DNA from: Symsagittifera roscoffensis
Lineage: Eukaryota > Xenacoelomorpha > Acoela > Convolutidae
Length of the DNA stretch: 64,000 nt
Direction of reading: 5' to 3'
Assembly (NCBI RefSeq): GCF_963678635.1
Contig: NW_026970869.1
Span: 1-64,000, forward strand
The notes under the pieces are model-generated. The model did not search any database. It worked only from the letters and a program-made list of their open reading frames with translations, and was not told the origin of the DNA. Below, piece after piece: positions 1 through 7,915 of the stretch; the first letter of the stretch is position 1, and every line of letters starts with the position of its first letter. The position numbers were made by a program, and so were the translations under genes.

Positions 1-1271
1 GATCTAATTTGGGAATGGCGTGGAGATTGTGCGTGGAGGGGATGCCTGGTTACTCGGATCTGTACGTATACTTGAACATCGAGGTGGTCATTGGTCTAGT
101 TCAATGAAGTCCTTTTCTGCGAAGTCAAGTCGCACTCTAAATCCTTTGAGTTGTGATTGTGAGTGGCATATCGATTGTGGTTGGTCATTCTCTCTCGAGT
201 GTAGTGGGGTCGTTTTGTCTTTAGATGTTCGTCCTTGGTGTTGTATTCTGATCTATGTATTGCATAATGTAATTTACATTTTATAAAACATTTATTAGTT
301 TAATATTTTTTAATTATGATTTTAGTTAGGTTGTTTTCACAAAAGCTTTTTGTTTTAGTTCGGTTATTTTGAAGAGTTACTCACACTTGAGTAGCTCTTA
401 TTAAAAATAGAGGTGTGGTCACAAAGCGTGGATGTAGCGCGGTGGGTTAGGCCGGCTATAGAGCATGCTCAGGACGTCCTTCCTGGTGGGTTAGGCCAGG
501 AGTGGGAGTATGATTTCATGCGGCTTTTGTGAGGGGTCCTGTTATGTGACAACGTTTTATGTTGGGTTTGTTGTGGTTTTTCTTATGTTTTGTTGGTTGT
601 GTCCTTTTTTCAAAAATCAAATTGTTTGTGGTATGGGTTTGTCTTTCGACTTTTTTGTGTTTTATTATTTCTTTCTTAGACTTTATAATAGTCTTCAAAA
701 GAATAAATTATCCAGTTTTAAACTGGGTTAATCCGGTTTGGGTACCGTTGGTTTCCTTTTCTTAGTCATGCTGTTATGCTATGTGTTGTGGTGTTTAGTA
801 AGCTGCATTGGTTAGTTTTGTTTAGTATAAAATTCCTTTCCAACCGGGTTAAAGGAAAATTTGAAACGTGTTATCTTGTGTTAGAGTTATCGAGTGTGAA
901 AGCTTGAAACTGAAATTCATTATTTTAAACAATTCTTCGTGGGCGAGCTGTGCGAGTTTGGATAGAATTTTTATGCGATGTGAATGAAAATATCAAAAGG
1001 TTAGTACTGCTTTTATTTCTTATGAATTTACTACATAGAATTTTAATTTTACTGCTAGTTGTTGGGGGAAATTAAGTTACAAATTTTCATCATAATTAGA
1101 TTTACTGCTTGTGGGGAAAATTTTAGAAATGAATTTACTGCATTGGTATTAAATTTATAAATTTATAAGTGTAAGAGATTAATAGAATTTTGAAATTTGT
1201 TTGATGAAATTTGCGATTTTTATTTGTCGTTTGTGGTTTTTGTAGGTGATTGTCGGATGAAAGCTAAAAAT
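1..1271 (-). other. 3' untranslated region of element 1
   Basis: No convincing ORF. The stretch aligns over most of its length with 32.71-33.70 kb in element 2, including a stretch at 50-90 that is nearly identical to 32775-32815. In reading order it follows the small intron after the 336-aa ORF and precedes the 3' LTR. The conserved parts may hold RNA export, packaging or polyadenylation signals, but the sequence does not show which. Confidence 0.6.
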
Positions 1272-1349
1272 CTAAAGAAAACATGGATAAAGAATGGTGA
1301 GTTTTTAATATTTTAATTAGTTAGTAATATTCATTTAATTCATACTTAC
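1272..1349 (-). other. Small intron just after the 336-aa ORF
   Basis: In reading direction there is a near-perfect donor (CAG|GTAAGT) three bases after the stop codon of the 336-aa ORF. A TACTAAC branch-point match and a pyrimidine-rich acceptor ending TTTAG follow about 78 bases downstream. Element 2 keeps the same layout at 33704-33784 (AAG|GTAA donor, TACTAAC, TCTCTAG acceptor) although the bases between differ. The acceptor position could be off by one base. Confidence 0.6.
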
Positions 1350-1352
1350 CTG

Positions 1353-2363
1353 TTAGTCGTCGGGGAAAAAACCGTGGGGGAAGATGTAGTGGATGAGATC
1401 GGAATTTGTTAGTAGTTTAGCTAAGATGCGGATGATATTTTTAGTCTGAAGCAGTGGCCAAAGCAATTGAAGTGCCTTAATAGTGGTTAGTTCTTCAGTG
1501 CCAACTGCAAACTCAGAAGGTGTGTTTTGGATTAGATTATATAATTTGTGATTGAATTTAGTGTTGTGGATGAATTCTAAAATTGGGATTTCTATAGGTT
1601 GTACAAACTCGTGCGGGATAAGGAAGGGTCGGGATTCTTCGGCGTTGAAGGTCTTGGTGATGGGACAGAAGATGTACATTTGGGTTATGGGATCATAATT
1701 GCGAAGAATACCATGAAGGTTAGTATCTTTAATGCAATATGTGAAATTTAGGAAAAATGGTGAAGTGTATTTGGAATTAATGAATTGAAAACGATGGTGT
1801 GGTTGTCTAGAAGGTGTGTGTAGGTCAAAGTGATTTTGTATGAAGCGATAATAACTATATGTGTGGGTTTGTTTAGTGCGCAACATAATATCGTGTGAGC
1901 AGTGTAAATCTCTTTCGTGTGGTGCAAGGAAATGAAAGGTTAGTGAAAATATTTGGAAGCGTTCTTTAAAACTTTCGTATGCTTGTGTGTCTGTTAGTGC
2001 TTCTGAAATAATGTGATCAAACTTTCGGTCGAAGATGTTTAGTGTAAATATATATGGTGTCTTGATGAAAAACTTCTCGGTAATTTGTGGATTAGCGAAG
2101 CGATCGTCGTCTAAGAATTGATCTTGGTTAGCTCTGATGATGTTGTGATCATAGTATTCGAGTGTATATTCGTTAGCTCTAGGTGCAGTGTGTGTTTTTA
2201 GTGATTTTTTATATCCAACGTAAGTAAATTGTCTAGGTGTTAGTGGTGTAGTGAGTCGATATAGCATGTCCGTATTTCGCTCTATATCGATGTGAGTGTT
2301 AGATAAAGGTAAGCAAAGAGGGTTAGTAAAATGATAATATGAGGTCCAAGAGAGAGTGGGCAT
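1353..2363 (-). CDS. Accessory protein of element 1, 336 aa, unknown function
   Basis: Last ORF of the downstream cluster. The protein is hydrophilic with no signal peptide or clear membrane segment, and I recognise no family. Its C-terminal ~100 residues are conserved in frame in element 2 (33776-34103) despite many base changes, including LYNLIQ and LLQTKNIIR, so it is a real, selected protein. The previous ORF stops at TAG (2380-2378). The next bases form a four-codon mini-ORF whose TAA overlaps this ATG (TAATG), an arrangement suited to reinitiation. The gene ends three bases before a strong splice donor. It could be a regulatory or structural accessory protein; nothing in the sequence decides. 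Confidence 0.75.
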   Translation of the reverse strand: MPTLSWTSYYHFTNPLCLPLSNTHIDIERNTDMLYRLTTPLTPRQFTYVGYKKSLKTHTAPRANEYTLEYYDHNIIRANQDQFLDDDRFANPQITEKFFIKTPYIFTLNIFDRKFDHIISEALTDTQAYESFKERFQIFSLTFHFLAPHERDLHCSHDIMLRTKQTHTYSYYRFIQNHFDLHTPSRQPHHRFQFINSKYTSPFFLNFTYCIKDTNLHGILRNYDPITQMYIFCPITKTFNAEESRPFLIPHEFVQPIEIPILEFIHNTKFNHKLYNLIQNTPSEFAVGTEELTTIKALQLLWPLLQTKNIIRILAKLLTNSDLIHYIFPHGFFPDD

Positions 2364-2377
2364 TAAAACGTATTCAT

Positions 2378-3157
2378 CTACAAAGTTGCGTGTTTCGTTA
2401 GTGTCGTGGGGGTGTTTAAGGTGTATTGTGGGAATGAGGGTAAGGTGATGGCTAAAAATTCTTTTGTGTTAGTATGCTTGGGGTGGTTGATGTATTCACG
2501 GGCTGTTCCTGGTTTTGCTGGGAAAGGATGGTTGGGAAACTTTCTTTTAAAAGTGCGGTAAGCTCTATTAGTGTTGAGTGAAGATTCAGTTGATGTGGAT
2601 GATGGTGCTAATGATTCAGTATAATTTGAAGAGGGTGTAGGGGTAGGGGGATTGGATGAATTTATAGTGGAGGAGATTTGGTTTATGGTTGGGGTATTAA
2701 GGTGGTAGGGTTGTTGTTGAAGGGTAATAAAATTATCTAGCTCTGGGGAGATTCGGGGGGTGTCTGGAGAATGAGATGATTGGTCAGAATGGTATGAGGA
2801 GTAGGTTGGGGTAACTTGGGAAGCATAAGAGGGTGTGGGAGTGATTGGGTCAGGGTTATTGGATAATATGGGTTGAAAAGGGGGTTGAGAAAAATTAGAA
2901 GAGTTATGAAAATTATTGGATGGGGATGGTTCTGAGTCGGCAAATTCATCGGGGGTTTCAATATTCGGGTTATTGAGTTGTGAGATGGAATATAAAACTG
3001 AGATGTGTGAATTAGTGTCGGAATTCATGCCTGATGTTACATTACTAGATGGAAAATCGGGTGGCGGAAAAGCAAAAAGTGGTATTATTGGGATTGGAGA
3101 GGTAAGATTGGTTGGGTGGGAATTTGATCGGTGTAGTGATCCAAGTTGGCGGCTCAT
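2378..3157 (-). CDS. Ser/Pro/Thr/Asn-rich accessory protein of element 1, 259 aa
   Basis: The ATG overlaps the stop of the envelope ORF as ATGA (3157-3154). The protein is low in complexity, dominated by Ser, Pro, Thr and Asn, with a short basic stretch near residue 205 (RTFKRKF). There is no signal peptide, membrane segment or recognised domain. The composition suggests a disordered protein. The four-base overlap with env suggests coupled stop-start translation, or that it is read from the same spliced message. No copy survives in element 2, so selection cannot be tested here. Confidence 0.65.
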   Translation of the reverse strand: MSRQLGSLHRSNSHPTNLTSPIPIIPLFAFPPPDFPSSNVTSGMNSDTNSHISVLYSISQLNNPNIETPDEFADSEPSPSNNFHNSSNFSQPPFQPILSNNPDPITPTPSYASQVTPTYSSYHSDQSSHSPDTPRISPELDNFITLQQQPYHLNTPTINQISSTINSSNPPTPTPSSNYTESLAPSSTSTESSLNTNRAYRTFKRKFPNHPFPAKPGTAREYINHPKHTNTKEFLAITLPSFPQYTLNTPTTLTKHATL

Positions 3158-5772
3158 CGTGGGCTAAAAAAATGATTATTTTGAGACTGAAAAGCGGTGG
3201 TATGGGGTTGTTCAATAATTTGTTCATAAGTATTATCATCTTGTGACTGGTGTGTCATTATATGTTGGATGGGACTTTGTGATGTGGTGAGTCGAAAATT
3301 TGGATTATGTGTGATGGCTAAATTTCGAAAATTTCGTGGGACTAGGGATAGTGGATGGTTATTTGGTAGGGGTGGTAATTGTGGTGCCGTTGGCGTTATG
3401 TCTACATTGTTATGTTCTTCGTCGTATGTATTTTGTCGTGTTGCTATTTTTGTGTTATATTCTTTTATTTGTGCGTCTAAAAGAATTTTGTTTATAGATG
3501 TAGAAAAGATTCCAAAAAATCCTGCAAAGAGTATGCGTGCTACGCTTGCTTGTCTGTTTACTTGTGTGTGTATAGCACATGTGTTGTAGATTCCTTTTAA
3601 AAGTGAGAAAAGAAATCCAATAAAGTTAAACATTGCGTATAAAATAGTCAATTTTTCTAAGATGTAGTAGGGCCATCCTAGAAAATCGAGGATCTCATTT
3701 TTGAGTGTAACAAAGCTAAAAATGTTAATTGGTGATATATCTTGGGGACGGTATTTTTCACCGTTTAGATATATATAATCTTTAATGTCTTTAAAATATC
3801 CGCTATAGTCTTGCGTGTAGATATCGGCAAATCCTGCGGTTTCTGCAAGTTTGCGTAAATTTTGGTCTGTTGATTGTCTTTGTATAGTGTCCATTTGTGT
3901 TAATAATTCTTGGAATTGTTGTGTTCTAATGTGATGTTGAATATCTGATTTTGAATAGATTCCTATTGATTGTAAGTCTATATTTGGGTTTCGAGCAATA
4001 GCGCGAATGCTTTCTGGTGAAAATTTTTTGAGTGATTGCATTAATGTGGGATATGGAGTGAGAAGATAATATTTATTTTCATCAGGGTTTAGTTGTACTA
4101 CATTGTGGCTGTTTTCGGATCCACATGGGACTGCGGTATCCCAGAAATAGGTTCTTCGTGAAAGTGTATCCACGAAATGTACTTTATTCTTATAAAAGAT
4201 AGGGATTCTTTTATAACATCGTTTATCTTCAAAAACGTATAGTGGTGATACTTTTTTAGTACAAGTATAAAACCATAAGATGTTTCCTTCATAGTCTAAA
4301 AAATTTGATCTATTTCCAGATAATAAGTATCCTGCATAGGGTATTTTTAATACTGCTAGTGCAAGTGATTGTAATATTTGTGTTCGTTCTAATTCGCATA
4401 GTTGGTGTAGTGTTTCTAATTCGGAGAGTGACATTTCTTGAAAAATTCGGCTAATTGTATAATCTAGTTTCATATCTAAATGAATATCATAGTGGATATT
4501 ACCGAAATATGTAGTGTTCATTAGTGATAATTCTTGTAAGCGTGTGCTTCTGGTGTCATGGGGTTTTAGATGTCCACCAGGTTGTCCGTTGCTTTTTTCA
4601 AAATTAACTGGTATATAGGATGTTCCTTCGTTTGGAGGATGACCTGTGGCATATGGGTCGATTTTTACTTTTCCAGTGGTCATGTCGAATCCTTTTTCGT
4701 ATTCAACTAATATTTCAGAGTATTGTGTTCTGTGAAGTGGATTCCTGTATTTACATGCAAGTTCTGTTTCTTGATATATTTGAAAACGTGTCAATTTATT
4801 TTCTATATTGTCTATGTTTCTAAAATTAGAACTTAGTTTTCGTGATGGATGGACTTGTTCATATGGAATTGATTGTATAAAATATTTTTCGTGAAATTTT
4901 ATCATACGAGCGTGTATTTTTGCTACTTGAAATGTTGTACATGTATCTTCGGGGAACCAAACAATTGTTGCTTGTGTTCTCGTTGTAGGGTCGCAATAAC
5001 CTTGATCATTTTTACAAGGTAATCGGATTCCTTGATAGATCATTGTATTATCTGATAAATCTCGTGTTAGTTGTATTTTTTCGAGTTGTATTTTCCAATC
5101 GAAAAACATTATTTCTTGGTATCCTTTATTTTTTGTGTCTGCTTTGCAGTTTGATGGGTCATTTATACCAATGTGTGGTATCCAATGTTTATCGTGTAGG
5201 TCATAGGTTAATCGTCCGTGTGCGCCGTTATACGGGTATTTTTCGTCTAGTTTTATATGTCCTTGGTGTCTTTCAAGTTGTGATTGATGTACAGAGTCTG
5301 AAAAAACTTGAAAATTAACTAACTTTCTTGCGGAGTTTTTATTTTGTGTGATGTTTAGTCTAAGTAATTCACTTTTACAATCGTCGGGATTGAGATGTAA
5401 AAGACGTTCTATATTACTCTGATAGAATGATTCATGGTCAAGTCGGTTTTTGTTTCCGTTCGAGACTTGTGAACAATGTACTTTCTTTTCGGAAAATGTT
5501 GCTGTGAATTTATAACCTGTAACTGTTGTTGCTCGGGCTTTTGAATAGAGTGTTGCTATTACATCTGTGGTTTCTATAGCTTGTGGTTCTGTTTCACATT
5601 GTGATACTTGATTTATTGCATATTTATGTAGTGTTTTTTGTTCATTTTCTTCACAATCGTAATGTGTTACTAATAAATCTTGTGGTCCTGTACGAGGGGA
5701 AGGGTTTATGTTTTGATTTGAGATTACTAGAAAAAAGAGTTGGAGAAAAATTAATAATTTTAGAATATACAT
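3154..5772 (-). CDS. env: Envelope glycoprotein of element 1 (872 aa, class III/chuvirus-like by cysteine pattern)
   Basis: A hydrophobic signal peptide (about residues 1-18) is followed by a cysteine-rich ectodomain with several N-glycosylation sequons. A hydrophobic membrane segment lies at about 703-727, a second hydrophobic stretch at about 745-757, then a polar tail of about 115 residues. Near the N-terminus a Tyr-Asp-Cys motif is followed about 20 residues later by another Cys. In the second half of the ectodomain lies a Cys-x(n)-RCYKRIP block, followed by a PCGSE block. This layout resembles glycoproteins of chuviruses and the envelopes of some insect and nematode retroelements. That link is my pattern-based inference. 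The product would be a virion surface protein for attachment and membrane fusion. The start overlaps the end of the upstream ORF by 13 bases. Confidence 0.8.
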   Translation of the reverse strand: MYILKLLIFLQLFFLVISNQNINPSPRTGPQDLLVTHYDCEENEQKTLHKYAINQVSQCETEPQAIETTDVIATLYSKARATTVTGYKFTATFSEKKVHCSQVSNGNKNRLDHESFYQSNIERLLHLNPDDCKSELLRLNITQNKNSARKLVNFQVFSDSVHQSQLERHQGHIKLDEKYPYNGAHGRLTYDLHDKHWIPHIGINDPSNCKADTKNKGYQEIMFFDWKIQLEKIQLTRDLSDNTMIYQGIRLPCKNDQGYCDPTTRTQATIVWFPEDTCTTFQVAKIHARMIKFHEKYFIQSIPYEQVHPSRKLSSNFRNIDNIENKLTRFQIYQETELACKYRNPLHRTQYSEILVEYEKGFDMTTGKVKIDPYATGHPPNEGTSYIPVNFEKSNGQPGGHLKPHDTRSTRLQELSLMNTTYFGNIHYDIHLDMKLDYTISRIFQEMSLSELETLHQLCELERTQILQSLALAVLKIPYAGYLLSGNRSNFLDYEGNILWFYTCTKKVSPLYVFEDKRCYKRIPIFYKNKVHFVDTLSRRTYFWDTAVPCGSENSHNVVQLNPDENKYYLLTPYPTLMQSLKKFSPESIRAIARNPNIDLQSIGIYSKSDIQHHIRTQQFQELLTQMDTIQRQSTDQNLRKLAETAGFADIYTQDYSGYFKDIKDYIYLNGEKYRPQDISPINIFSFVTLKNEILDFLGWPYYILEKLTILYAMFNFIGFLFSLLKGIYNTCAIHTQVNRQASVARILFAGFFGIFSTSINKILLDAQIKEYNTKIATRQNTYDEEHNNVDITPTAPQLPPLPNNHPLSLVPRNFRNLAITHNPNFRLTTSQSPIQHIMTHQSQDDNTYEQIIEQPHTTAFQSQNNHFFSPR

Positions 5773-6896
5773 GTGTATGATAATCCTGAGTATGGATTAT
5801 AAAATGTAATGTAGCCAATTGTGTTTTTGGTATATCTGTCGTATTTGTATATTACTTCAGTAGTTATAAACGGTGGTGGTAGTGATTGAGCTGTTATGTT
5901 AGGTGGATTTAATGGGTAGGGATGTTGGGTAATATTATTTAACTTAACTGTGATTTCAAACTTTAATTGTAAACTGTTTTGTTGGAGTATTTGAATATTG
6001 TGATCACGGATATCGTTGTGAATATCTTGGCGATATTGTAATCTATTAAGTGCCCAGTTATGAAGGCGGTTACTTTCTTGATGTTGTCCAAATAATGGTG
6101 GAGGTGCTGTAAATGTATTCCAATCTAGTCTTAAAGGAATATTTATTGATGATTGTTCTCGATATCTGGCGTCGAGATTATTTGGAAAATTTAAGTTAAA
6201 AGGTGGTGGTGAAATCTGGCTTATTGATGGTGTTGATGGTAGTGATAATGTTTCTGGTAGTGATGAGGATGTTGTTGTATCCGTAGAAATATCTATTGGA
6301 TTATTGACTAAATTTAATTCACCTTGTGTAAATGAATGTGTTGTCCAATATGGTAGTCGTGATGCCTGGTTTGGGGGGTTAAAGGGATTTTCACGTATTT
6401 GTTCAGATGTTGGTGTTGAACCTAAGTAATCTGATGGTAGGCTTGAGGTGCTACGTTGTGATAGAAGCGTAGGGGTTTCTGGTAATATACCAATGGGGTT
6501 TTCTGGAGTGTTTTGTGATGGGGATTGAGGTATATCAAAATGAACTCGGGGAGTTTGAAAATTTCTGTTTCGTCGAGGATGTATAATTTGTCTATTTATT
6601 TCGACTGTATTTTGGTTTTGACTAGGATTTCTTATTCTACTTAGTTCTTGTGGTAGTGTTGGGTATAGGTTATATGTTGGTTCGCTTAGAGGTGCTTGTC
6701 GTTGAACTGGTTCTAGTGGTTCTGATAAACGAGCATGTCGTTCTTCAAAAGTGTATGGATTGTCTTGAAAAGAAATTCGTGTAGATGTTTGAGGATTTTG
6801 AGTAGTTGAAGGTGGTGTTGGGTTATCTTGGGATGATGTCGGTGAAGACTGATTCTGTGACTGTTGGGTAGCAATTTTTGATGGATTTTTGAATTG
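5760..6896 (-). CDS. 378-codon ORF without an ATG, Pro/Ser/Gln/Asn-rich, just upstream of env
   Basis: This frame stays open from 6896 to the TAA at 5762-5760 but has no methionine codon, so a simple ATG-based search misses it. The first ~250 residues are rich in Pro, Ser, Thr, Gln and Asn. The last ~130 are more ordered, with WNTF, WALNRLQYR and IRDHNIQILQQ, and no membrane segment. Its own frame is closed upstream by TAA at 6899-6897. The upstream 62-aa ORF stops at 6904-6902, so a simple frameshift from it cannot enter this frame. Splicing to an upstream exon (several CAG acceptor-like triplets lie within the first 20 codons) or non-AUG initiation would be needed. The 3' end overlaps the env ATG. 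Confidence 0.7.
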   Translation of the reverse strand, partial: QFKNPSKIATQQSQNQSSPTSSQDNPTPPSTTQNPQTSTRISFQDNPYTFEERHARLSEPLEPVQRQAPLSEPTYNLYPTLPQELSRIRNPSQNQNTVEINRQIIHPRRNRNFQTPRVHFDIPQSPSQNTPENPIGILPETPTLLSQRSTSSLPSDYLGSTPTSEQIRENPFNPPNQASRLPYWTTHSFTQGELNLVNNPIDISTDTTTSSSLPETLSLPSTPSISQISPPPFNLNFPNNLDARYREQSSINIPLRLDWNTFTAPPPLFGQHQESNRLHNWALNRLQYRQDIHNDIRDHNIQILQQNSLQLKFEITVKLNNITQHPYPLNPPNITAQSLPPPFITTEVIYKYDRYTKNTIGYITFYNPYSGLSYTCIF

Positions 6897-6901
6897 TTAC
6901 T

Positions 6902-7090
6902 TTAGTGGGAAGGTTTATGTTTATTATAATATTCTTCCAAAAAAAGAATTAGAAGGATTGTTGCTAGGGCAAATGTGAAGATTGCTTTCTTTATACATTT
7001 ACATATTGTCAAAATGAGGGATGATAAAAATGTTATGAAAATTACAAACAATAAAAAAATATCAGTTCTACTGAAAATTGTTCGTATCAT
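6902..7090 (-). CDS. Small two-pass membrane protein, 62 aa
   Basis: There are two hydrophobic segments (about residues 12-29 and 35-51) separated by a Cys/Lys-rich turn (CKCIKK), then a short polar tail. The ATG overlaps the previous stop as ATGA. Size and topology are like small viral membrane proteins such as viroporins, but this is only a physical resemblance. Its coding status rests on its place in the tightly packed cluster; element 2 has lost this region. Confidence 0.5.
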   Translation of the reverse strand: MIRTIFSRTDIFLLFVIFITFLSSLILTICKCIKKAIFTFALATILLILFLEEYYNKHKPSH

Positions 7091-7317
7091 TTAGACAAGT
7101 TGTATAAATCGTACCTGTGGATATAATCAAGGGTTTTGGAAAGTTGGAGGAATAGTTCGAGTATAGTGTAGAAAATTAAAAAAATGTTACAAAAAATGAT
7201 TAGGATTATTAGAAAAGATTCAAGTATATCAAAAAGAAGTATTATAAAGGTTTCAAGTATTGTAAAAAAATGTTTAAGATTTATGAGTATTTGAGTAACT
7301 GATTGAGAGAAGAGCAT
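7087..7317 (-). CDS. Small hydrophobic protein, 76 aa
   Basis: A long uninterrupted hydrophobic stretch of about 40 residues (about 18-58), rich in Ile, Leu and Phe, is flanked by polar ends. Its ATG directly follows an upstream TAA, and its own TGA overlaps the next ATG (7090-7087). Together with the next ORF it forms a pair of tiny membrane proteins between pol and env. Low-complexity AT-rich sequence can yield such ORFs by chance, so the overlap pattern is the main support. Confidence 0.45.
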   Translation of the reverse strand: MLFSQSVTQILINLKHFFTILETFIILLFDILESFLIILIIFCNIFLIFYTILELFLQLSKTLDYIHRYDLYNLSK

Positions 7318-7470
7318 TTAAGAAATGATCTCTTGGTCGAATATTTTTTGCTGTTCGAGGCGATTTTCTAGTGTGGTCGGATTATTTATTGGTTTTTTGA
7401 CAAGTGGGTTGAGTTTTGTAAAAAATTGTTGGGGGCAATTTTCATGGTGATTGGGAGGTCGTCTTTTTCT
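7318..7470 (-). other. 50-codon open frame with no ATG before the 76-aa ORF
   Basis: Open from the base after a TAA (7473-7471) to TAA 7320-7318. It begins with a basic run (RKRRPP) and then contains polar Asn/Gln-rich sequence. The next ATG follows the stop directly. It could be the 3' part of a spliced exon; I cannot identify the 5' part. Coding status is unproven. Confidence 0.25.
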
Positions 7471-7915
7471 TTATTTTTGTTTGTCAAATGATCCGGGGTA
7501 TGGTGAGATTTTTATACTTTAGACTAATTAAAATGTTCATTTTGTTACTTTAGGCTAAGTTAACAAATTTGTTTTGGGGGTATTCGTGGTCTGAGTTGGG
7601 GAAATATTGTTGATCTTTGGGTTATTAGATAAGGGAGGGGTACGGTATTATGGTGATATTTATTTTAGTTGTCAAGTTGGAGTGGTTTGCTTATTTTTGA
7701 CCTGGAGGTCGTAAAGTTATAGTTATAGATGTGCCTGGAGTTCTATATGATTCGTCTAATTGGTCTTAGTTTGAGTTAGAGAAAGTGACGGATTGGATGA
7801 ATCCTATTGGTCTATTTTGAACTAGAATTATTGCGTACTTGTCAGCATGTTATTTTGAAAAATGTAAATGGAAAATGTTTCGGAGGTTTCAAGATTGTGA
7901 AGTATAATGTTAAAA
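7471..7915 (-). other. Spacer between pol and the env cluster
   Basis: No convincing ORF on either strand. The stretch aligns with about 34105-34600 of element 2, so it is an ordinary part of the family and was kept when element 2 lost the coding regions on both sides. It may hold splice sites or a leader for the downstream messages. Confidence 0.5.

Noticed and set aside
2916..3167. 83-aa plus-strand ORF opposite the 259-aa protein and the end of env
   Set aside because: Antisense of low-complexity coding sequence with no independent support.
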